Origin: Spinacia oleracea
Lineage: Eukaryota; Streptophyta; Magnoliopsida; Caryophyllales; Amaranthaceae
Assembly (NCBI RefSeq): GCF_020520425.1
Contig: NC_079491.1
Location: forward strand, 6,373,143-6,437,142
Reading direction: 5' to 3'
Length of the DNA: 64,000 nt
Part shown: positions 22,825 to 36,587 of the stretch, piece after piece
Layout of the letters: the number at the start of each line of letters is the position of its first letter
How positions within the stretch are numbered: the first letter of the stretch is position 1
The notes under the pieces: model-generated
The model's database searches: none
The model's input: only the letters and a program-made list of their open reading frames with translations
Told to the model about the DNA's origin: nothing
Position numbers and translations under genes: made by a program

Positions 22825-23249
22825 TGTTCCGGTGTTGTAAAGATGGAAACAATGGGCTTCGAATGAAGGCCCTTTTGTATGTGTTGAAGATCTTGCTTGT
22901 TTGAATGAGTGGAGTCCGAATTCACCTGCACAAGAGCAAAGTCACTGGCCTCGGGGGTGTTTCCGAGGAAAGCCCCTCCGATGCCTAAGTAAGAATGATG
23001 CTCGGATTCTAGAGAGAAGTTCTCTAGAAGAGTAGTCTTAAGGCGATAAATTGGACGTACCTTGAGGTGTGAGCCTTGGCGGCCTATTTATAGTGTTTGC
23101 ATAATAAATGCCCATAGGTCACTTATTGTTATTGGGCCTTGGGCCTTAATGGATGGCTGAATAGCCATTGGTAGGTTTGATGTTGTTGTTTAGAGCCATT
23201 GGGCTTTGGACTTAGTGGCCCAATTGAGAATTAATTGGGAGCCCAAACA
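22825..23249 (-). repeat. 5' LTR of the Tat element
   Basis: 425 bp with TG...CA ends and no difference that I can see from the left LTR. In sense orientation it carries a TATA motif (ACTATAAATAGG, plus-strand 23083-23093). The transcript leader should therefore begin near 23055 and run through the primer site to the gag ATG at 22754. Confidence 0.95.
23083..23093 (-). promoter_or_regulatory. TATA box of the retrotransposon LTR promoter
   Basis: CTATAAATAGG on the minus strand inside the 5' LTR, about 330 bp upstream of the gag ATG. This is the expected position for an LTR U3/R promoter. Confidence 0.65.
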
Positions 23250-23809
23250 GAACCTAATATTCCATTATTCTCTAGAAATTGAAACAATTACAAGATTATA
23301 TATAAAGGCACATTGTTGATAGAATAGGGAGCCTTGGCTTAAAGTTTTAGAATTATTAGGCATTAATTTCAACAACCTTTTTGACAAAGGAAAACCCTAA
23401 TTAGTTAAGCTAATAAACTCAGTCTCTAAACACGACATGAATAGCATTAAAGACACTTTAATTAAGGTGTTAATAATTTGGTAAACAGATTAAAGAGGAA
23501 GCTTCCCTTAAGACAGCATTAGCATTTCGGTTTTAGCTTGTCGTTTGATGCTTAAGAAAATTCAAGTTTGATGCTGACAATTTTCACGGTTGGTGCCCAA
23601 TTAGTCAGCCTCTACCATAATATAAATGTATATATAATTCATTAAGGATTGTTAACATCAAAATCTTAGTTTGTATTAGACTATTCATATCTTTCTTTTT
23701 AGGTAAATTATTTCATTAATAAATATTCATACGACATCTAAAATAAAAATTAAAACTAACAAATATAAAACAATTAGACTATTAGTCATATCTCATATAC
23801 TACGTGTCA
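23250..23809. other. No recognisable feature
   Basis: AT-rich flank of the retrotransposon. The first five bases are the right copy of its target duplication. Confidence 0.55.
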
Positions 23810-24755
23810 AGGGGTATTAACGAGCCCAACCGAGAGATCGAGCTAATACAAGTTTGTCTTGAGCTCAAAGCTCGTCGAGCCGGGAAAGAGAACTCCAGAT
23901 CAAAACTTTAAAACCAAGCTAGATATATAAGCTCGATTGAGGCTCGTTCGAAGTTTGATCATCAAATATTTTAATTTTCTTTAAGGAAAAATTAATTAAT
24001 TAATAAAGAGTCATATGATATCTACACGAGAGATATATATCTAATAAATAAATGACAAATTGAATCAAATAAAAGTTTTCATAATCAAAACTGCAATCGT
24101 TGATTATATAAATCTTGTATTGTAAAGAGTCTAACGATTTGTTGTAGTCGCGAGGTTGCTTTCCAATCGTTGATACCTGTTACGACCCCGCATAACCTAT
24201 ATCAACGAACCCATTTTATATAAATTCACTACGAGGGAATGACAAATTAAACATACTCCAACACAGGAAAACTAACGAATAAGGACAAGCTCCGTTCATA
24301 TGGTGAAAAGTTATTGAATTTTAAGAGACAATAGCTGAATTAAATGAAGAGAAAGAGTACAAAATAGTCTAACTTCCGACGAAATTAGACCATTTTCAAC
24401 TTACAATGGCCAATAAATTAAACCCTAGAAAAGAAGAGGGGGGGGGGGGGGGGGGGGGGAGGGGGAGAGAGGGCCATCAAATATTTAATTAAAAAGCATG
24501 TTTATCAATTTTTTCATGTTTTATACGTTAAAAATAAATATCTATATATTACGTATTAAAATTAATTTATGCAAAACAATTATTTTAAAAAAATACATGT
24601 TTTAGCTAAACTCAACCTCGTTCACGAGCATTCGAATCGAGCCGCTGATAACTCAGACTTGGCTCCTTAAGATCTAAAGTTGAACCTAAGTTCGAGCCGA
24701 GATTTATTCGAGCTGAGTATCAGGTAGTTCACAAGCAGGCTCAACTCCTATACTT
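23810..24755. repeat. 'GCTCGAGC'-rich repeat with poly-G tract
   Basis: Both edges are rich in GAGCCCAACCGAG, GAGCTC and GCTCGTCGAGCC-type words in roughly inverted order (right edge TTCGAGCCGAG, GAGCTGAGT, CAGGCTCAACTCC). This pattern is common in plant non-autonomous DNA transposons. A run of G (about 24438-24459, one A near its end) lies in the middle. No exact ends or duplication could be fixed. Confidence 0.4.
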
Positions 24756-25007
24756 ATCAATGGAAAAGATAGCACATTTCAACTTCAATATTGAAGGTTC
24801 TATTTCTAAAGAGGGCATTGTTGGAAGATCGAAGTAGATTCTAATCTCACTCCTAAAATCTCTAGCCCTTTAATTCGGATCGGTTTGATCGGATAGGGTC
24901 ATCTTAAAATAAAAATAAAAATATACCAGTACTAGTACGATAAGAAGCCAAGGTAAATGAGCGTACAATAATATACTAGTACTATCGGTTTTATCATTAG
25001 TAAACAA

Positions 25008-25468
25008 CTAGATTAGGTTCCGTGTACGCACGGTTATTTGAAAATTATTAATTGAATATTTTTTTAACTGGAATATTTATCCCTTAAATCTGTTGCATAA
25101 ACATACTCATTTTATCATATAATATATAATTTTCGCTCTATTACGTATTATATATTTTATATGTTTAATATGATGATTTGACCAAATTAAATACTCCGTA
25201 TTTGATATGCTTAATAAATAAAGTATTGAGTAAGAATGTTTTTTATTATTGATATGACTATATGACTAAATATTATCAAAATTGTCTATAATGTCATATT
25301 TAATAATCCTATAATTTTTTCTATGTATAACCATTTATATAAAAAGAGAGAAAATAAAAATAGAATAAAGTAAATATTTTTTTTAGGAAAGGATTTTTGA
25401 CGGGAAAAAATCGCATCAGAAATTGACACGTGTCATTCCTGGTGTTTCTTTTAGTATATAGTAATAGA
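25008..25468 (-). mobile_element. Non-autonomous Helitron, copy 1
   Basis: On the minus strand it starts TCTATTACTATATACTAAAA and ends with a hairpin (arms CCGTG/CACGG), eight bases, then CTAG, inserted between A and T. These are the three diagnostic marks of plant Helitrons. The 5' portion (AAACACCAGGAATGACACG) matches the copy at 46260-46996. No Rep/helicase frame, so it depends on an autonomous relative. Confidence 0.82.
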
Positions 25469-27900
25469 TTTGTTTTTGTTTTGTTTTGTTTTATTTTATT
25501 TTTTTGACATTGGATTTAGTAAACAATTTGATTACAATAAATTAACATAAATTCTGACCATAATCACAATTAACCTACATAAAAAAAAATATATATATAT
25601 ATATATACGTAAAAAAATTATTTCAGTCTTGAGATCTATTGGAATTTGGAAAGGGATGCAATATTTCTATGGAGTACATTTCTTCAAAGGGTTGACGATC
25701 GATAATTTGTGATGTGTCAAAATATGTTCCATCACCTTGAGAGAAATATCTAATACAAATTGTTGCATTCTAGCTTGTATCCCGATCAACAGTAAATGGA
25801 TTTTAATCATATTTTCATTCATTTCTCAATTAAATCAAGTTTAATGTTGACAATTTTCTTTATACAACTCGTTATAACTTATGTGTGGTACAACATTAGT
25901 CAAAAGCTATTCCTTTGTCCACATAAATAAAAATTAGCATTAGTTGTATAGTAAAGATTCTCTTAAATATTAACACTTAATCATAACAATATTTAATTTT
26001 CCAATTGGAGAAGCAAACACATTCATGATCAGAGATTAATCACAAAGTATAAGTACTCCATGAACATTAGTAACTTCCCCCTCACTTATGTCTAGCATAA
26101 CTTTTAGACAAAGTAAATAATAGTCGGTTCTAGAAATCACAACACAAGCATAAAAATGTCATAAACACTTTTAAAATACAAAATGCACATTTTTTTCTTT
26201 CCGGTGTCAATGTGTCACAAAAGTAATACAAATTTCAAATGAAAAAAACGATTCGAACTTATTACTTACCATACACAGATACACAGAACATCCATGTTTA
26301 CCACTAATAATACATCATTGGTTACCCTTTTACTTCTCTAATTAAGTAAATAAATCATCTTTATGTCATGTCATAATATATTTTCTTAAAACCCATTAAA
26401 CTCCAATAGCAAATAATCAATACTCCCAAAAGAAAGGCTGGAAAGTATCAAGTAATCTCAATTGCCACAAAGAAAAAGAAGAGAAGAAACAAATGAAACC
26501 CAATAAGTATGAACAGTTTCACCACAAAAAGGAAATTTTAAATAAAGGAGACAATTCGTTGTGGTGATTACCAATTGCACCTCCATCACTCTTAGCTTGC
26601 TTCCAAACAAATTCCCAAAAACAGATGAACATTAAACACTAGAAAAGAATCATGTACACCTAAAAGCAAGTTAAGGCCTTGTTGCATTTGTCTGGTCTAG
26701 TCTGATTTTTCTAATTTTTAATCTGTTTTTAATGTTTTCTGTAAGTGTTATTTTTTGGTGCGAATAAGCCATAAAGTATATTATAAATGGAAGAAAGGGG
26801 ATTCAAATCTAAGAACTATCGTATAAAGATGATTTAATGAAGACTATGTTGACCATCAATTTTAATCACTAAGTCAAGACCTCATTAGTAATGTATCATT
26901 TCATCATTAACGTAGTAGAATTTTATTTTTTTAGTGAGGTCCAATTACGGGTCAGGCTATTGCTAATTAAGGGATGACATATTGTGGACACTATAACTAT
27001 TGTTTGATTGACATTACAAATTAAAGTTTCATTAATATGGGGTTGGTTTTTCTATTTTGAGAGTACCTAATGGCTTAAAATAACCTTGCGTGAAGCAAAT
27101 CTGTATTACCCGATAAGTGCACAAGAAAAGTAATTTTCTAATATTTCCTGAAAAGTACTCCGTATAACATTCACCATAGCTAGCACAAACACGAAGTAGT
27201 AAGCCGTGCACCGGGTTACAACTTATAACTGCTTTTTAAAACAAAAAAACATGCGTAACAAAGCACGATCTAACACGACAAAACACATTAAATGAGTGAA
27301 ATTGGGCTTAGGCGCAGCCTGACCCGACCTAAGGTACAAGAGCACGTGGCTTGTGACTTGTGAGTAGCAACACATTTATGAAACTTTCGACCCAACCCGA
27401 CCTTAGGTACAAGGGCACGTGGCTTGTGACACATTTATGAAACTTTCGACCCAACCCAACCCGACCGGACACATAATTAGTGGGTCTGACATGGGCCAGA
27501 CCCATTCAGTCACTATAAAAGTATGTTCGTCATGAAGCCCGACCCAACCCACAACCATTCTTATTGCCAGTTAACAAACTAATAGTGGATATGGTATCGA
27601 TATAGGATAGATAAGTAAGTGTCAGACAATCTGATAAAAAACGAGGATACAGATGGACCTGCACTTCACGCGGGATGGCCACTATGTGTGGCATTAACGT
27701 AGGATTCTCCCCCATACTAGAATACATACTAGTTACGGACACATAGGACGACCAATATGATTGGGGATGGACCATCCAGTATCTTGTGGTCTATGAAGCA
27801 GCATAAAATAATGTTTGCCCCTGTGGACCACCAACACAATTAATTTACTACAAAATATAATTATCCTTTTACTTTATACTATTTTAAAATAAAAAAATAA
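25469..27900. other. Intergenic, one short tandem duplication
   Basis: No gene that I can support. At about 27321-27465 a segment of about 70-75 bp (CCCGACCT(A/T)AGGTACAAG...GAAACTTTCGACCCAACCC) is present twice. A minus-strand frame at 27530-27775 has no recognisable domain. Confidence 0.5.
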
Positions 27901-27985
27901 TATTATATATATGTCACCATATATACTTGAAACTTTCATACAAAAATATAGGCTATTTTCCCACAACTCTTGCAAAATTAATATC

Positions 27986-30900
27986 ATGAAGGCAGCATTG
28001 AAGTACTTGGCTGGAATTGCTGGTCCTAGTGGTTATGGCTCTAATTCTACTGCTAATGAAGTTACTCAACACTGTTTTTGCCCTCCTCGTCTTTTAACCG
28101 CGATTATCACTGGTAATTACTTGATTCTCCCCTTAATTCTTTGTTGAATCTCTTTAAATCTCCACGATCTTCTATGTATATTAATTACTGGCCCCCAAAT
28201 GAGCCACAAATTACAAATAAGGGTGAAATGGAAGTTGAATATATGACTTGTCGTACATAGGTCAAAATCATTAGAATAAAAATCTTTAAGAGTAGATTAC
28301 TTTGTTTTCTACGATATTTTTAGACCACGACACTACAAAAAAATAAAAAAAATAGTTATCATCCATACTCGTTGAAAGACATGCACATGGGGTGGTTCTC
28401 TCAACATACATGTTCGAGGGTACACCAGTTTATTAAGGTGGTCGCAATTTTAACCATAAAATGGTGGATTCTTGTAGTGATGGAACTAAATCGATGTGCA
28501 ATAAGAATTAATGAGGGCTAGGTAGTGTGACATCTGACATTGTATGTGTCACACCATGCATATTTCTTCAATCAATAAAATTTTCAAAGGATCTAATCAT
28601 TCAATATTAAATATTGTTTGTTTGATCCCTTTAGGATTAGAATTTTGTGTTTATTAGAATTGAAAATCTTTAATTGGATCAGGACCATATCACAGCTTTT
28701 ATGGAAACTTCTGACTTCACCATTAACAATTCATAACCACTTTTAGCAATTTAAAATTAATTATATAAAACCACAAGCTTTTCCCATGCGTGACCATAAT
28801 TTTTTTTTAAATAATATTTTGATCATTTTTCAGATTACATTCACACATTGTATTAGTCAATTCCATGCAACTACATACTGATATTAAAATTATTTAACTT
28901 GTTTTGATTAAAATTGTTAAAATTGTTTTGAATATAATAGGCGCGACGTCGGGTATTGGGGCAGAAACAGCCAGAGTTTTGGCAAAGAAGGGAGTAAGGA
29001 TAATAATAGCGGCAAGAAATATGAAAAAAGGAGGTGAAGTAAAAGAGGCGATTTTAAAAGAAGCACCAGAAGCTCAAATTATAATATTGGAGATTGATCT
29101 TAGCTCCATGGCTTCAGTTAGCAGATTTTGTTCTGAGTTTTTGTCACTTAATTTGCCTCTCAATATTCTCATGTAAGTTGCATCAAATTTGTTCCCTTTT
29201 TGTTTTATTTTTTTTAAAAAAGTGGAAGAGTTTTTATTTTTGGAAAAATATATATTAATAATGTTGAAATGAACAGAAACAATGCTGGGGTGTTTTCTCA
29301 AAAGTTGGAGTTTTCTGAAGACAAGATTGAGCTCACAATGGCAACAAATTACTTAGGTAAGTTTTTTTTTAATTAAACATTTAGTGAATAATGAAAAGAA
29401 TCTTTTGTGATCTATTTTGATCATGCATAAAGCTAAGGGGTTGCCCCCCTAGGAAAACCTACCAACTTTTGTTCATGTTTAAATTTCTTGTGAAAAAAAT
29501 TACCCAATTTTATCAATAATGTTTTCAAAGTCACATTTTACCTTACTATAAAAAGTCTAATTGACATACTTCTTGGTAATAATTATTTGAATGTGTGTTT
29601 TGTGTCATTCCAGAATATTATTTTGGCTGGAAAATAGCTAGAAAAGAAAATAATCGTCGTATATTTTAAAAAAAGTATCAGCTAGTTGTCATCTACCAAC
29701 AATACATCTTGTAGTTATGCAGGTAACTAGGTCAAAAGAATAATAATCCGTACAACTTAAGTTATTATAATTACTCCAATGTAATACGTGTCTACGTAAT
29801 TGGATTTCTTTGAAGAGACACAAGTAACTCGTACGACAAAGCATATAATTATTCTAAAAATATACAGTAAGAAGAAACTTCACGGCGATACTAATTAAGT
29901 ACCTCAGGAGTATAAGATGAGTTTATATTATAATATAAAATTGAAGTGATGATAGTTTAGGTTTTTATGGCCAAACTTTTCGTAAAATTTGATGAATGGA
30001 AGATTTAAATCCACCAAATTTTGTTGGCAGGGCATTTTTTAGTAACAGAATTACTGTTAGAAAAGATGGTGGAGACAGCATCACAAACAGGAATTCAAGG
30101 AAGAATAATAAATGTTTCCTCTTTAACTCACAGCTGGGTTAACAAAGATAATTTCTCCCTCTCCAAAATGCTCAATCCAAACAAGTAAATATTTTATTTT
30201 ATTCCTTTAATTGATTTATTAAATTATTGGTTAATTTTAAATACTGTATATTCTTAATTCTTTATTAATTTACTGTTTTACAACTTTATTTTTTTGTTTT
30301 TGTGTTTTTCTGAACTGTATGCTTTTGGTTCAAAATTGTAGCTATAATGGCACACGTGCATATGCGCAATCAAAATTGGCTAATATTATGCATGCCAGGG
30401 AAATGGCAAGACAATTAAAGGTTTGTAGTACCTCATACTCTTTTCCTTTTTTGAAAAAATAAATAAGTTGTTTTTATTTATTTATTATAAACTACATGAT
30501 TTTTCTTTTACTTCGTATATCATAAATCACAACACTTAGGGCTTCTACACAAGTTATTATCGAGATGATGAGATACTACGTATGTATTTCTCATAACTAA
30601 TCTATCACATCTCTAATGATTTATAAACAAACATAAGTCACTGAGTTAATTTTATCATTGCTAAGTTCCAGACTAACAATAATTGAATTGTAAACCATTT
30701 TTTAATCAAAATTAGTGAATTTTTTTTGGATAGTAAAATTTTAATGAGCCTTATGAAGTTAGATTTGAAATGGAAATATATATTGTGATATGGAGGAAAT
30801 ATTAATTAGCAATGAAGTCAGGATTTTAAATAAGTTATTATCGAGATGACAAGATAAGTATTTCTCATAAAGTCATAAGTCATAATTAATCTTTCGCTTC

Positions 30901-32905
30901 TATAATGAATTATGAACAAAGTATGTCATCAAGTTAATTTTATTATCTCTAATACCAGGTGATCAATAGATCCATTTTTTTAAAATGAAAGTTAGTGATT
31001 TTTTTTTATTAGTAGTAAAAAGTTAGTGAATTTTGTGAAATAAGATTGGGTCATTATGAAATAATCACTAGATTAGTTGAGAAATCACATTAGATTAGCC
31101 TAGATAATCCTCTAATTAATAACCTTAATATTGGCCTAACTAGTTTACAAAACTTACTAAGAAAAAAGCAAAAAAGTTAAAAAAAGTTGAAAAGAAAAGA
31201 CAAAAGAGAGCCAAATAAAAACAAAAGAGAAGCTATGATTATAAGAGCACTGGTGTTCTAAAAATTGACCTTTAGTTATTTTTGTCGTCAAAAATGCAGG
31301 AAAGAAATGCAAGGGTAACAATCAACGCAATACATCCAGGGATTGTCAAGACAGGAATTATAAGAGCACATAAAGGCTTTATTACAGGCATGCATGCTTG
31401 CTTTCTCACTCCCTTTCTATATATTAAAGTATTAATATTATACTCGTAATCGGATAACATATCCCATTCGATCATCATGTATTTGAATTTGGAAAAAATT
31501 ACGTCAATTGGGATCGCCATGAATTAATCAAAAGTTGACATCTGTTAAAGAAAACATACTATAATTAAGACTGGTGGTATCAATTTAATTTGTCATTGAA
31601 TTTGAAACACCTATTCACTTGTTGTAGCAAAGTATAGTTGTGAAATATATGATTAGTTCTTAATCACTTTCATTAGTTCATATTTCCATTATATGTCAGC
31701 ACAAAGATATTCAATTGTTTTAGATAAGTTGGAGTAAAGTGTAATGATCATGGATTATACTTTGTTGCAGATTCTTTGTATTTTCTAGCAGCCAAGTTGC
31801 TCAAGTCCACATCTCAGGTTTGTCTCACTAATCTAAACTAATCATAATTTATTTTTCTTAAATAAAAGTCATTTTGTTACATAATTTTTAAGTATTTTCA
31901 CTAAAATCAACCTACCCCTTAATTCAAATGCTTTAATAATGAAAACCAAGGTTGTGGATGAATTGTTTATTTCAATATAAGAGTGAGTTTATTTATCCCT
32001 TATACTCAACCTCAAACTTCAAACTCTACACGTGTTATTAAACGACATTTGTAAAGTTATATTAAAACCCATTTAAATCAATCGAGCATGGCTTTTAATT
32101 ACCTAAAACCTCGTCTTATGATTCTAGTGAAAACTTTTCTATATTACTTCACTAGAAGCATAATCCATCATCCTCAAATCTCCTGTTTAGCTAACAACAT
32201 AATCCCTCTATCCCTATTTGTTTCCGCCTTATTCTATTTTAGTCCGTCTCTTAGAGATGCCTTGTTTCCTTTTATAGTAAAAGGTCTCCACCATTTGCCT
32301 CTCTTGCGTACAGTCATAAAATATAGAAAGACAATGTTACCCCTATTTTCTTGCAAAATTTTGGGCCAGCCTTAATAAATCACATTTTGTCTACTCCATA
32401 CAGCAAACAAATAGTGACGGAAAGAGTAGTAAATTAAATTACCTTGCAACCTATTTCACGCGGCCTTGTCCGTAAAATCTCCATCTTTTTACCTGCACAC
32501 TGATTCACTGACATATATTCAAACACACGAATCAAATCATACGTACAAAGTCAATACTAGCATGGTAAAATTGAAATCAACTTAGCACAATAAGATTTAT
32601 GATATGACTTTATCAATCATTAGAAAGCATACTGTAAAAAATCAGAAATGTAACAAAAAAAAAAACACATTATTGAATCTTTTAATAAATTGCATGTTTT
32701 TTTTTTTTTTTAAATGTAGGGTGCAGCAACGACATGTTATGTAGCATTGAGCCCAAAAGTGGAAGGTGTAAGTGGGAAATACTTTGCAGATTGTAACCAG
32801 ACTTGTTCTTCAGCTTTAGCAGCTGATGAATCTCAAGCATTGCGACTATGGAAGCACACTCGTACTCTCATTTGTAGAAGATTACAGCACCCTACACTCT
32901 CTTAA
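27986..32905 (+). CDS. Short-chain dehydrogenase/reductase (TIC32/retinol dehydrogenase-like)
   Basis: Eight exons: 27986-28112, 28941-29172, 29277-29356, 30031-30184, 30342-30420, 31300-31387, 31771-31817, 32720-32905. They join in frame to 330 residues. The start MKAALKYLAGIAGPSGYGS is typical of the plant group. Residues 42-49 TGATSGIG bind NAD(P); NNAG is at 121-124; VSS at 175-177 supplies the catalytic Ser; and Y205-x3-K209 (YAQSK) is the active site, so a working classical/extended-type oxidoreductase is expected. The substrate cannot be told from sequence. Names for relatives (TIC32-like, retinol dehydrogenase-like) come from annotation and are not evidence of that activity. Intron 6 uses a GC donor (31388). 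The other introns are GT-AG. A TATA-like ATTATATATATG lies near 27901. Confidence 0.93.
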
Positions 32906-33145
32906 TTAATTACTTCCAAATATAATTAGGAGAAAATATTATAGATGTAAATTTTTTAAATGTTGTTTTGGTTTTTCCACAATTAAAAACCATAAAAAAG
33001 AATCAGTATGTATACAGTATATATACCCCCTCGCTCGGCCCGTAGTCAGTTGAAAATACATCTTATGTACATATACGGAGTACTTTGTTACGATACTACA
33101 TGGATCAATAAATGAGATATCTTGCTTGATACGGAGTATATGTTA

Positions 33146-33497
33146 CTCCCTCGGTTCCATTTTATTCTGTGTTTGGTAACATGTATACAATTTAACATTG
33201 ATAAAGATTTTTCTTTACTTTTTTATTTAAATAATTCAAATTTCATTTATTTATAATGTTTTCACTTTATCCAAAATATGACATTGGAAAAGTGTGAAAG
33301 ATTTAATTTCTCAATGGAAAAGTGTGAAATGCTTAGTGTCCCAATGATTTTAATTAATTAAAATAATTATTTGCACGATTTTTGACAGAGTATTAAGAAC
33401 ATTTATGATACATTATAAAAGTAAATATTCTAAATATAAAGATTAAAATGGGACACTAGAAACAGAAAACGAGAAGAATAAAAAGGGACGGAAGGAG
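33146..33497. mobile_element. Stowaway-like MITE
   Basis: Ends CTCCCTCGGTTCCATTTTAT and, inverted, CTCCTTCCGTCCCTTTTTAT, flanked by TA on both sides. It lies 240 bp downstream of the dehydrogenase stop. Confidence 0.75.
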
Positions 33498-36400
33498 TAT
33501 TAATTAGGACGAGGTCATCAATTTCAAATCAAAAAAATATACTTCCAAAGATGTGTTCTCTTCACCTTTAAAAAAAATGTTATCAAGTCTAAAAGATCAG
33601 ATATGTACATGAGAATTCAGGCGAAGAAAATGCACCCATCAGTACTTGTATGAATTGTATCAGTTGTAGCTACCTGAGATATCTGTAATGGTCCAATGGA
33701 ACTGTGATCTGATCCTCATTTTTCTGGGGAATGTAATCAAGCAATCTTCAAAAACCTGTGTGAAAATCAGCATAAATCAATTGACTATGAGTTACAAAAG
33801 GAAATCAATTCTGACTCAAAATTCTGATCCAAGAAGCCTGAATCTTTTACTGAATTTCTGCATCAGATTCACAACAACATTTTTAGCATCAGGGAGAAAG
33901 ATATACATTACATAGCAAAATGTCTTGGCTTCAGCTTGATATCTTGACCCCCTTTATACGGAATTCTAACAAGCTTGAAATCATCAAACATAGCTCCTGT
34001 AAAAGTCTCAATAGTCTCCGGAAAAGGAGGTGGAATTCCTTGTTCCTGCAGGCTGCAGCATGTAAAGGGATATATTGCCAAGCTGCATTAAAAAGTAGTG
34101 CATTTACTAGCATAATTGTATAAGCATTGTATCACTTTGAGAATTCCTGGTGATAAAACTGATGTTGTACTAAACTTCTGTTTTAGACAGGTAGTAAATC
34201 AGTCTAGTTCAATATATTAGATGCTCAAAACCAAGGACATGAAATTAGAAGGCAAAATACATATATTACAAGAATTTACACCAAAACGGAGCTCAACTTA
34301 CAACCCCAGAATAAAAAAGGAACTAAAAGAACTTGAAATATCAAAATAGCAGCAGCAGCAGCAGCAACAGCAGTCTCCACTATTCAGAAGAAAATTTCTA
34401 AAAAGAATATGCTAGAATACAATTAGATATACTAACTACAGTTATACTACAAGACTTCTCACGACATGCGTGTCCAACCAGCAGTTGATGATCCATCCCA
34501 TAAGTTGCATTTTCCCCAGGTTTTGGGGAGTGCAAATACGTTCAAGCTTCTCTAGGTTTCTTTGCCTGTAATGTGCAAATACGCCACTGAATTAAAATCC
34601 ACATTATAGTCAATATGCTATAATAGAATTACAACACAATTCAACCAGATACACGGAAATTTGCAAATTGCAAATCATCACCACCCCCTACCTGCCTAAA
34701 AGGCCTTTCAGAAACAATCAACTAAACACCAGACAACAAAACGGCCCAATAATCATCCATGGTAAAATGCTGTCATTGCTTGTTTTGTCTAGACAAAGCA
34801 GCGTACATAATTACCTACGACATGTTACCTTCCTATATATGCAAACCCTAAACGTTAATGCATTCTGTAATTATTTCGTGTAACAGATTACTCACAGCAA
34901 GAATTGCAAAGTGAGTTTGTAAATATTGTAATTTAGACAAACAAAAAGGTTGTAAATTGATAATAAAGCAGAAGGCTCGCAAAAAATAGAGGATTTGTTT
35001 GAGAACTTTTGAGAGGTTCTCTTCTCCCCCAATGCCCCTCAATACATTCAACATATTTCTACCCTCAACCCCTTCCCCTTTCAGTTCACAAACTCCCAAA
35101 AAAGGACAAGGAAAATATATATAAAGCAAACAAGACAAACTAAGCTTCAATTACTCTTAATGGCTTCCCATACTTGAGTAGTGTATCCACAACCAGCCAA
35201 GGACCACTTCTTACTTTACTTGTCTCCCAGAATAAGTGCGTAAAAACTGGTGGCTTTGTGGGATTAGGTGAGTTCTTTGCAAAATCCAATAAGTCACAGA
35301 ACAGCATCCAGTGAAGATGAAAGTAGGATTTCCACCTTGAAATTTGAAAACCAAGCTACTTGAAAGAGTATCACACCCCTCAAGGCCAGATTAGTGGCAA
35401 AATCACCCAACTTCATGGTATAAACTACGAGAAGACATTCAGTCCCGTAGGCAAACCTGTGACAATTTGAACCCATTCTCTATATTATTGAAGGACGAGA
35501 CAAAAGCACAAGGCATATGAGGTGTTTCCAAGCATTACCAAAAAAAGGAGATCATCAGAGTGATAATGCAGACCTTAAGGGAGAGAAGAAAAGGTTAGCG
35601 ACCAAAGGAGGTGACTCGGTTCAGCAATCATTATTTGGGGCAGATAATACAGTACTGCTTGGTTCTAATTTAGAGTGAGACGACATCCTAAATTCCTGAA
35701 AGTTCTATACTATTATGTTTCCGGAGGAGATACTACAGCTAGTGACCTAAAATTGAACGACACAAAATTCTACACCACCAACCAAACCCCCTTCCCTCCC
35801 AATAAAACACAAATCTCTTCTGCCCAAAATGCTATCCACCAATAAGAGGCAAAACCAAATGGTCCTAGCTGAAACATCTTTGGCCATGAGCTTCCCTCAT
35901 AGGCAATACTTAGCAACCTAAAAAAATTGCTTGCATAGAATGATCTAACTAAAAGTGTTTTGGCCTATCATAAGCACAAGCAATTTTCTGTCTAACAAGC
36001 TTCTTTGTTTACTTCACATGTAAAATATCACATGCAAAATATCAAACTATATATATCCCATACCTTTGGGTTACCTAATATTTACTACCTGTTTTCCAAA
36101 AAAATGAGTCACATTTTGTAACAAAGAAACCAATATGCCAAACTTGACTTTTTTTGGTAGCTTGACCATTAGTTTGACAATTTGTAATGATCAATCTTGC
36201 TAATTATACCATCGAAAATATTTTCAGAAGACAATTTTTTTTTTTGAATTTTAACTATGCATGGTACAGAGAATACTAGTGGTCAAATTTTGTGAAAACA
36301 AAATATGCTAAAGACTTTATTACTGCATTGCTATGGTTGTTGTAATGGCTTTCAATAGATGAACAGACAAAGTTTAGCTTTCTGCTACCAGATTCTCAAG

Positions 36401-36587
36401 GTCTTCTAAGACTATCTCACTCATGCAAAGCTTAAGTTGAAGATGAGTGCTTTAGCAAATTCCATTATAGTTGTCAATGGATATTACATTATTTTTATCC
36501 CTTAACCGATTGTCTCTTCCAAGCAAAAACATCACACACAATCAACCAGGACTTTTGCTCCTTAAAGATGCTATCATATGCATTCAC
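33498..36587. other. Intergenic or 3' UTR of the SPC25 gene
   Basis: Sequence with fewer simple repeats than its surroundings. On the minus strand a possible terminal exon after an AG at about 34568 reads AKKPREA then stop and joins in phase to SPC25 exon 7, so part of this stretch may be transcribed with SPC25. No independent gene is supported. Confidence 0.4.

Larger units (their letters stand above)
11741..23249 (-). mobile_element. Intact Ty3/gypsy (Tat-lineage) LTR retrotransposon, 11.5 kb
   Basis: Bounded by two 425-bp LTRs (11741-12165 and 22825-23249) that look identical base for base, and flanked by a 5-bp duplication GAACC (11736-11740, 23250-23254). The sense strand is minus: 5' LTR at the right, primer site 22805-22821, gag-pol 22754-17004, a 4.8-kb region downstream of pol, polypurine tract, 3' LTR at the left. 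The second RNase H between the degenerate first RNase H and integrase places it in the Tat clade (Ogre/Retand relatives). The region after pol carries an antisense six-exon gene and a 46-bp tandem array, both known kinds of Tat-lineage cargo. All parts needed for movement seem present and the insertion must be recent. Confidence 0.95.

Noticed and set aside
22755..22931. N-terminal 59 residues before the gag ATG
   Set aside because: The upstream part of the frame begins at a GTG within the LTR and crosses the primer-binding site. The first ATG is at 22754.
27530..27775. Minus-strand 81-codon frame
   Set aside because: No domain, no splice partners and next to repeat-derived sequence.
32088..32375. 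95-codon frame in intron 7 of the dehydrogenase
   Set aside because: No domain. It lies wholly within an intron and has AT-rich composition.
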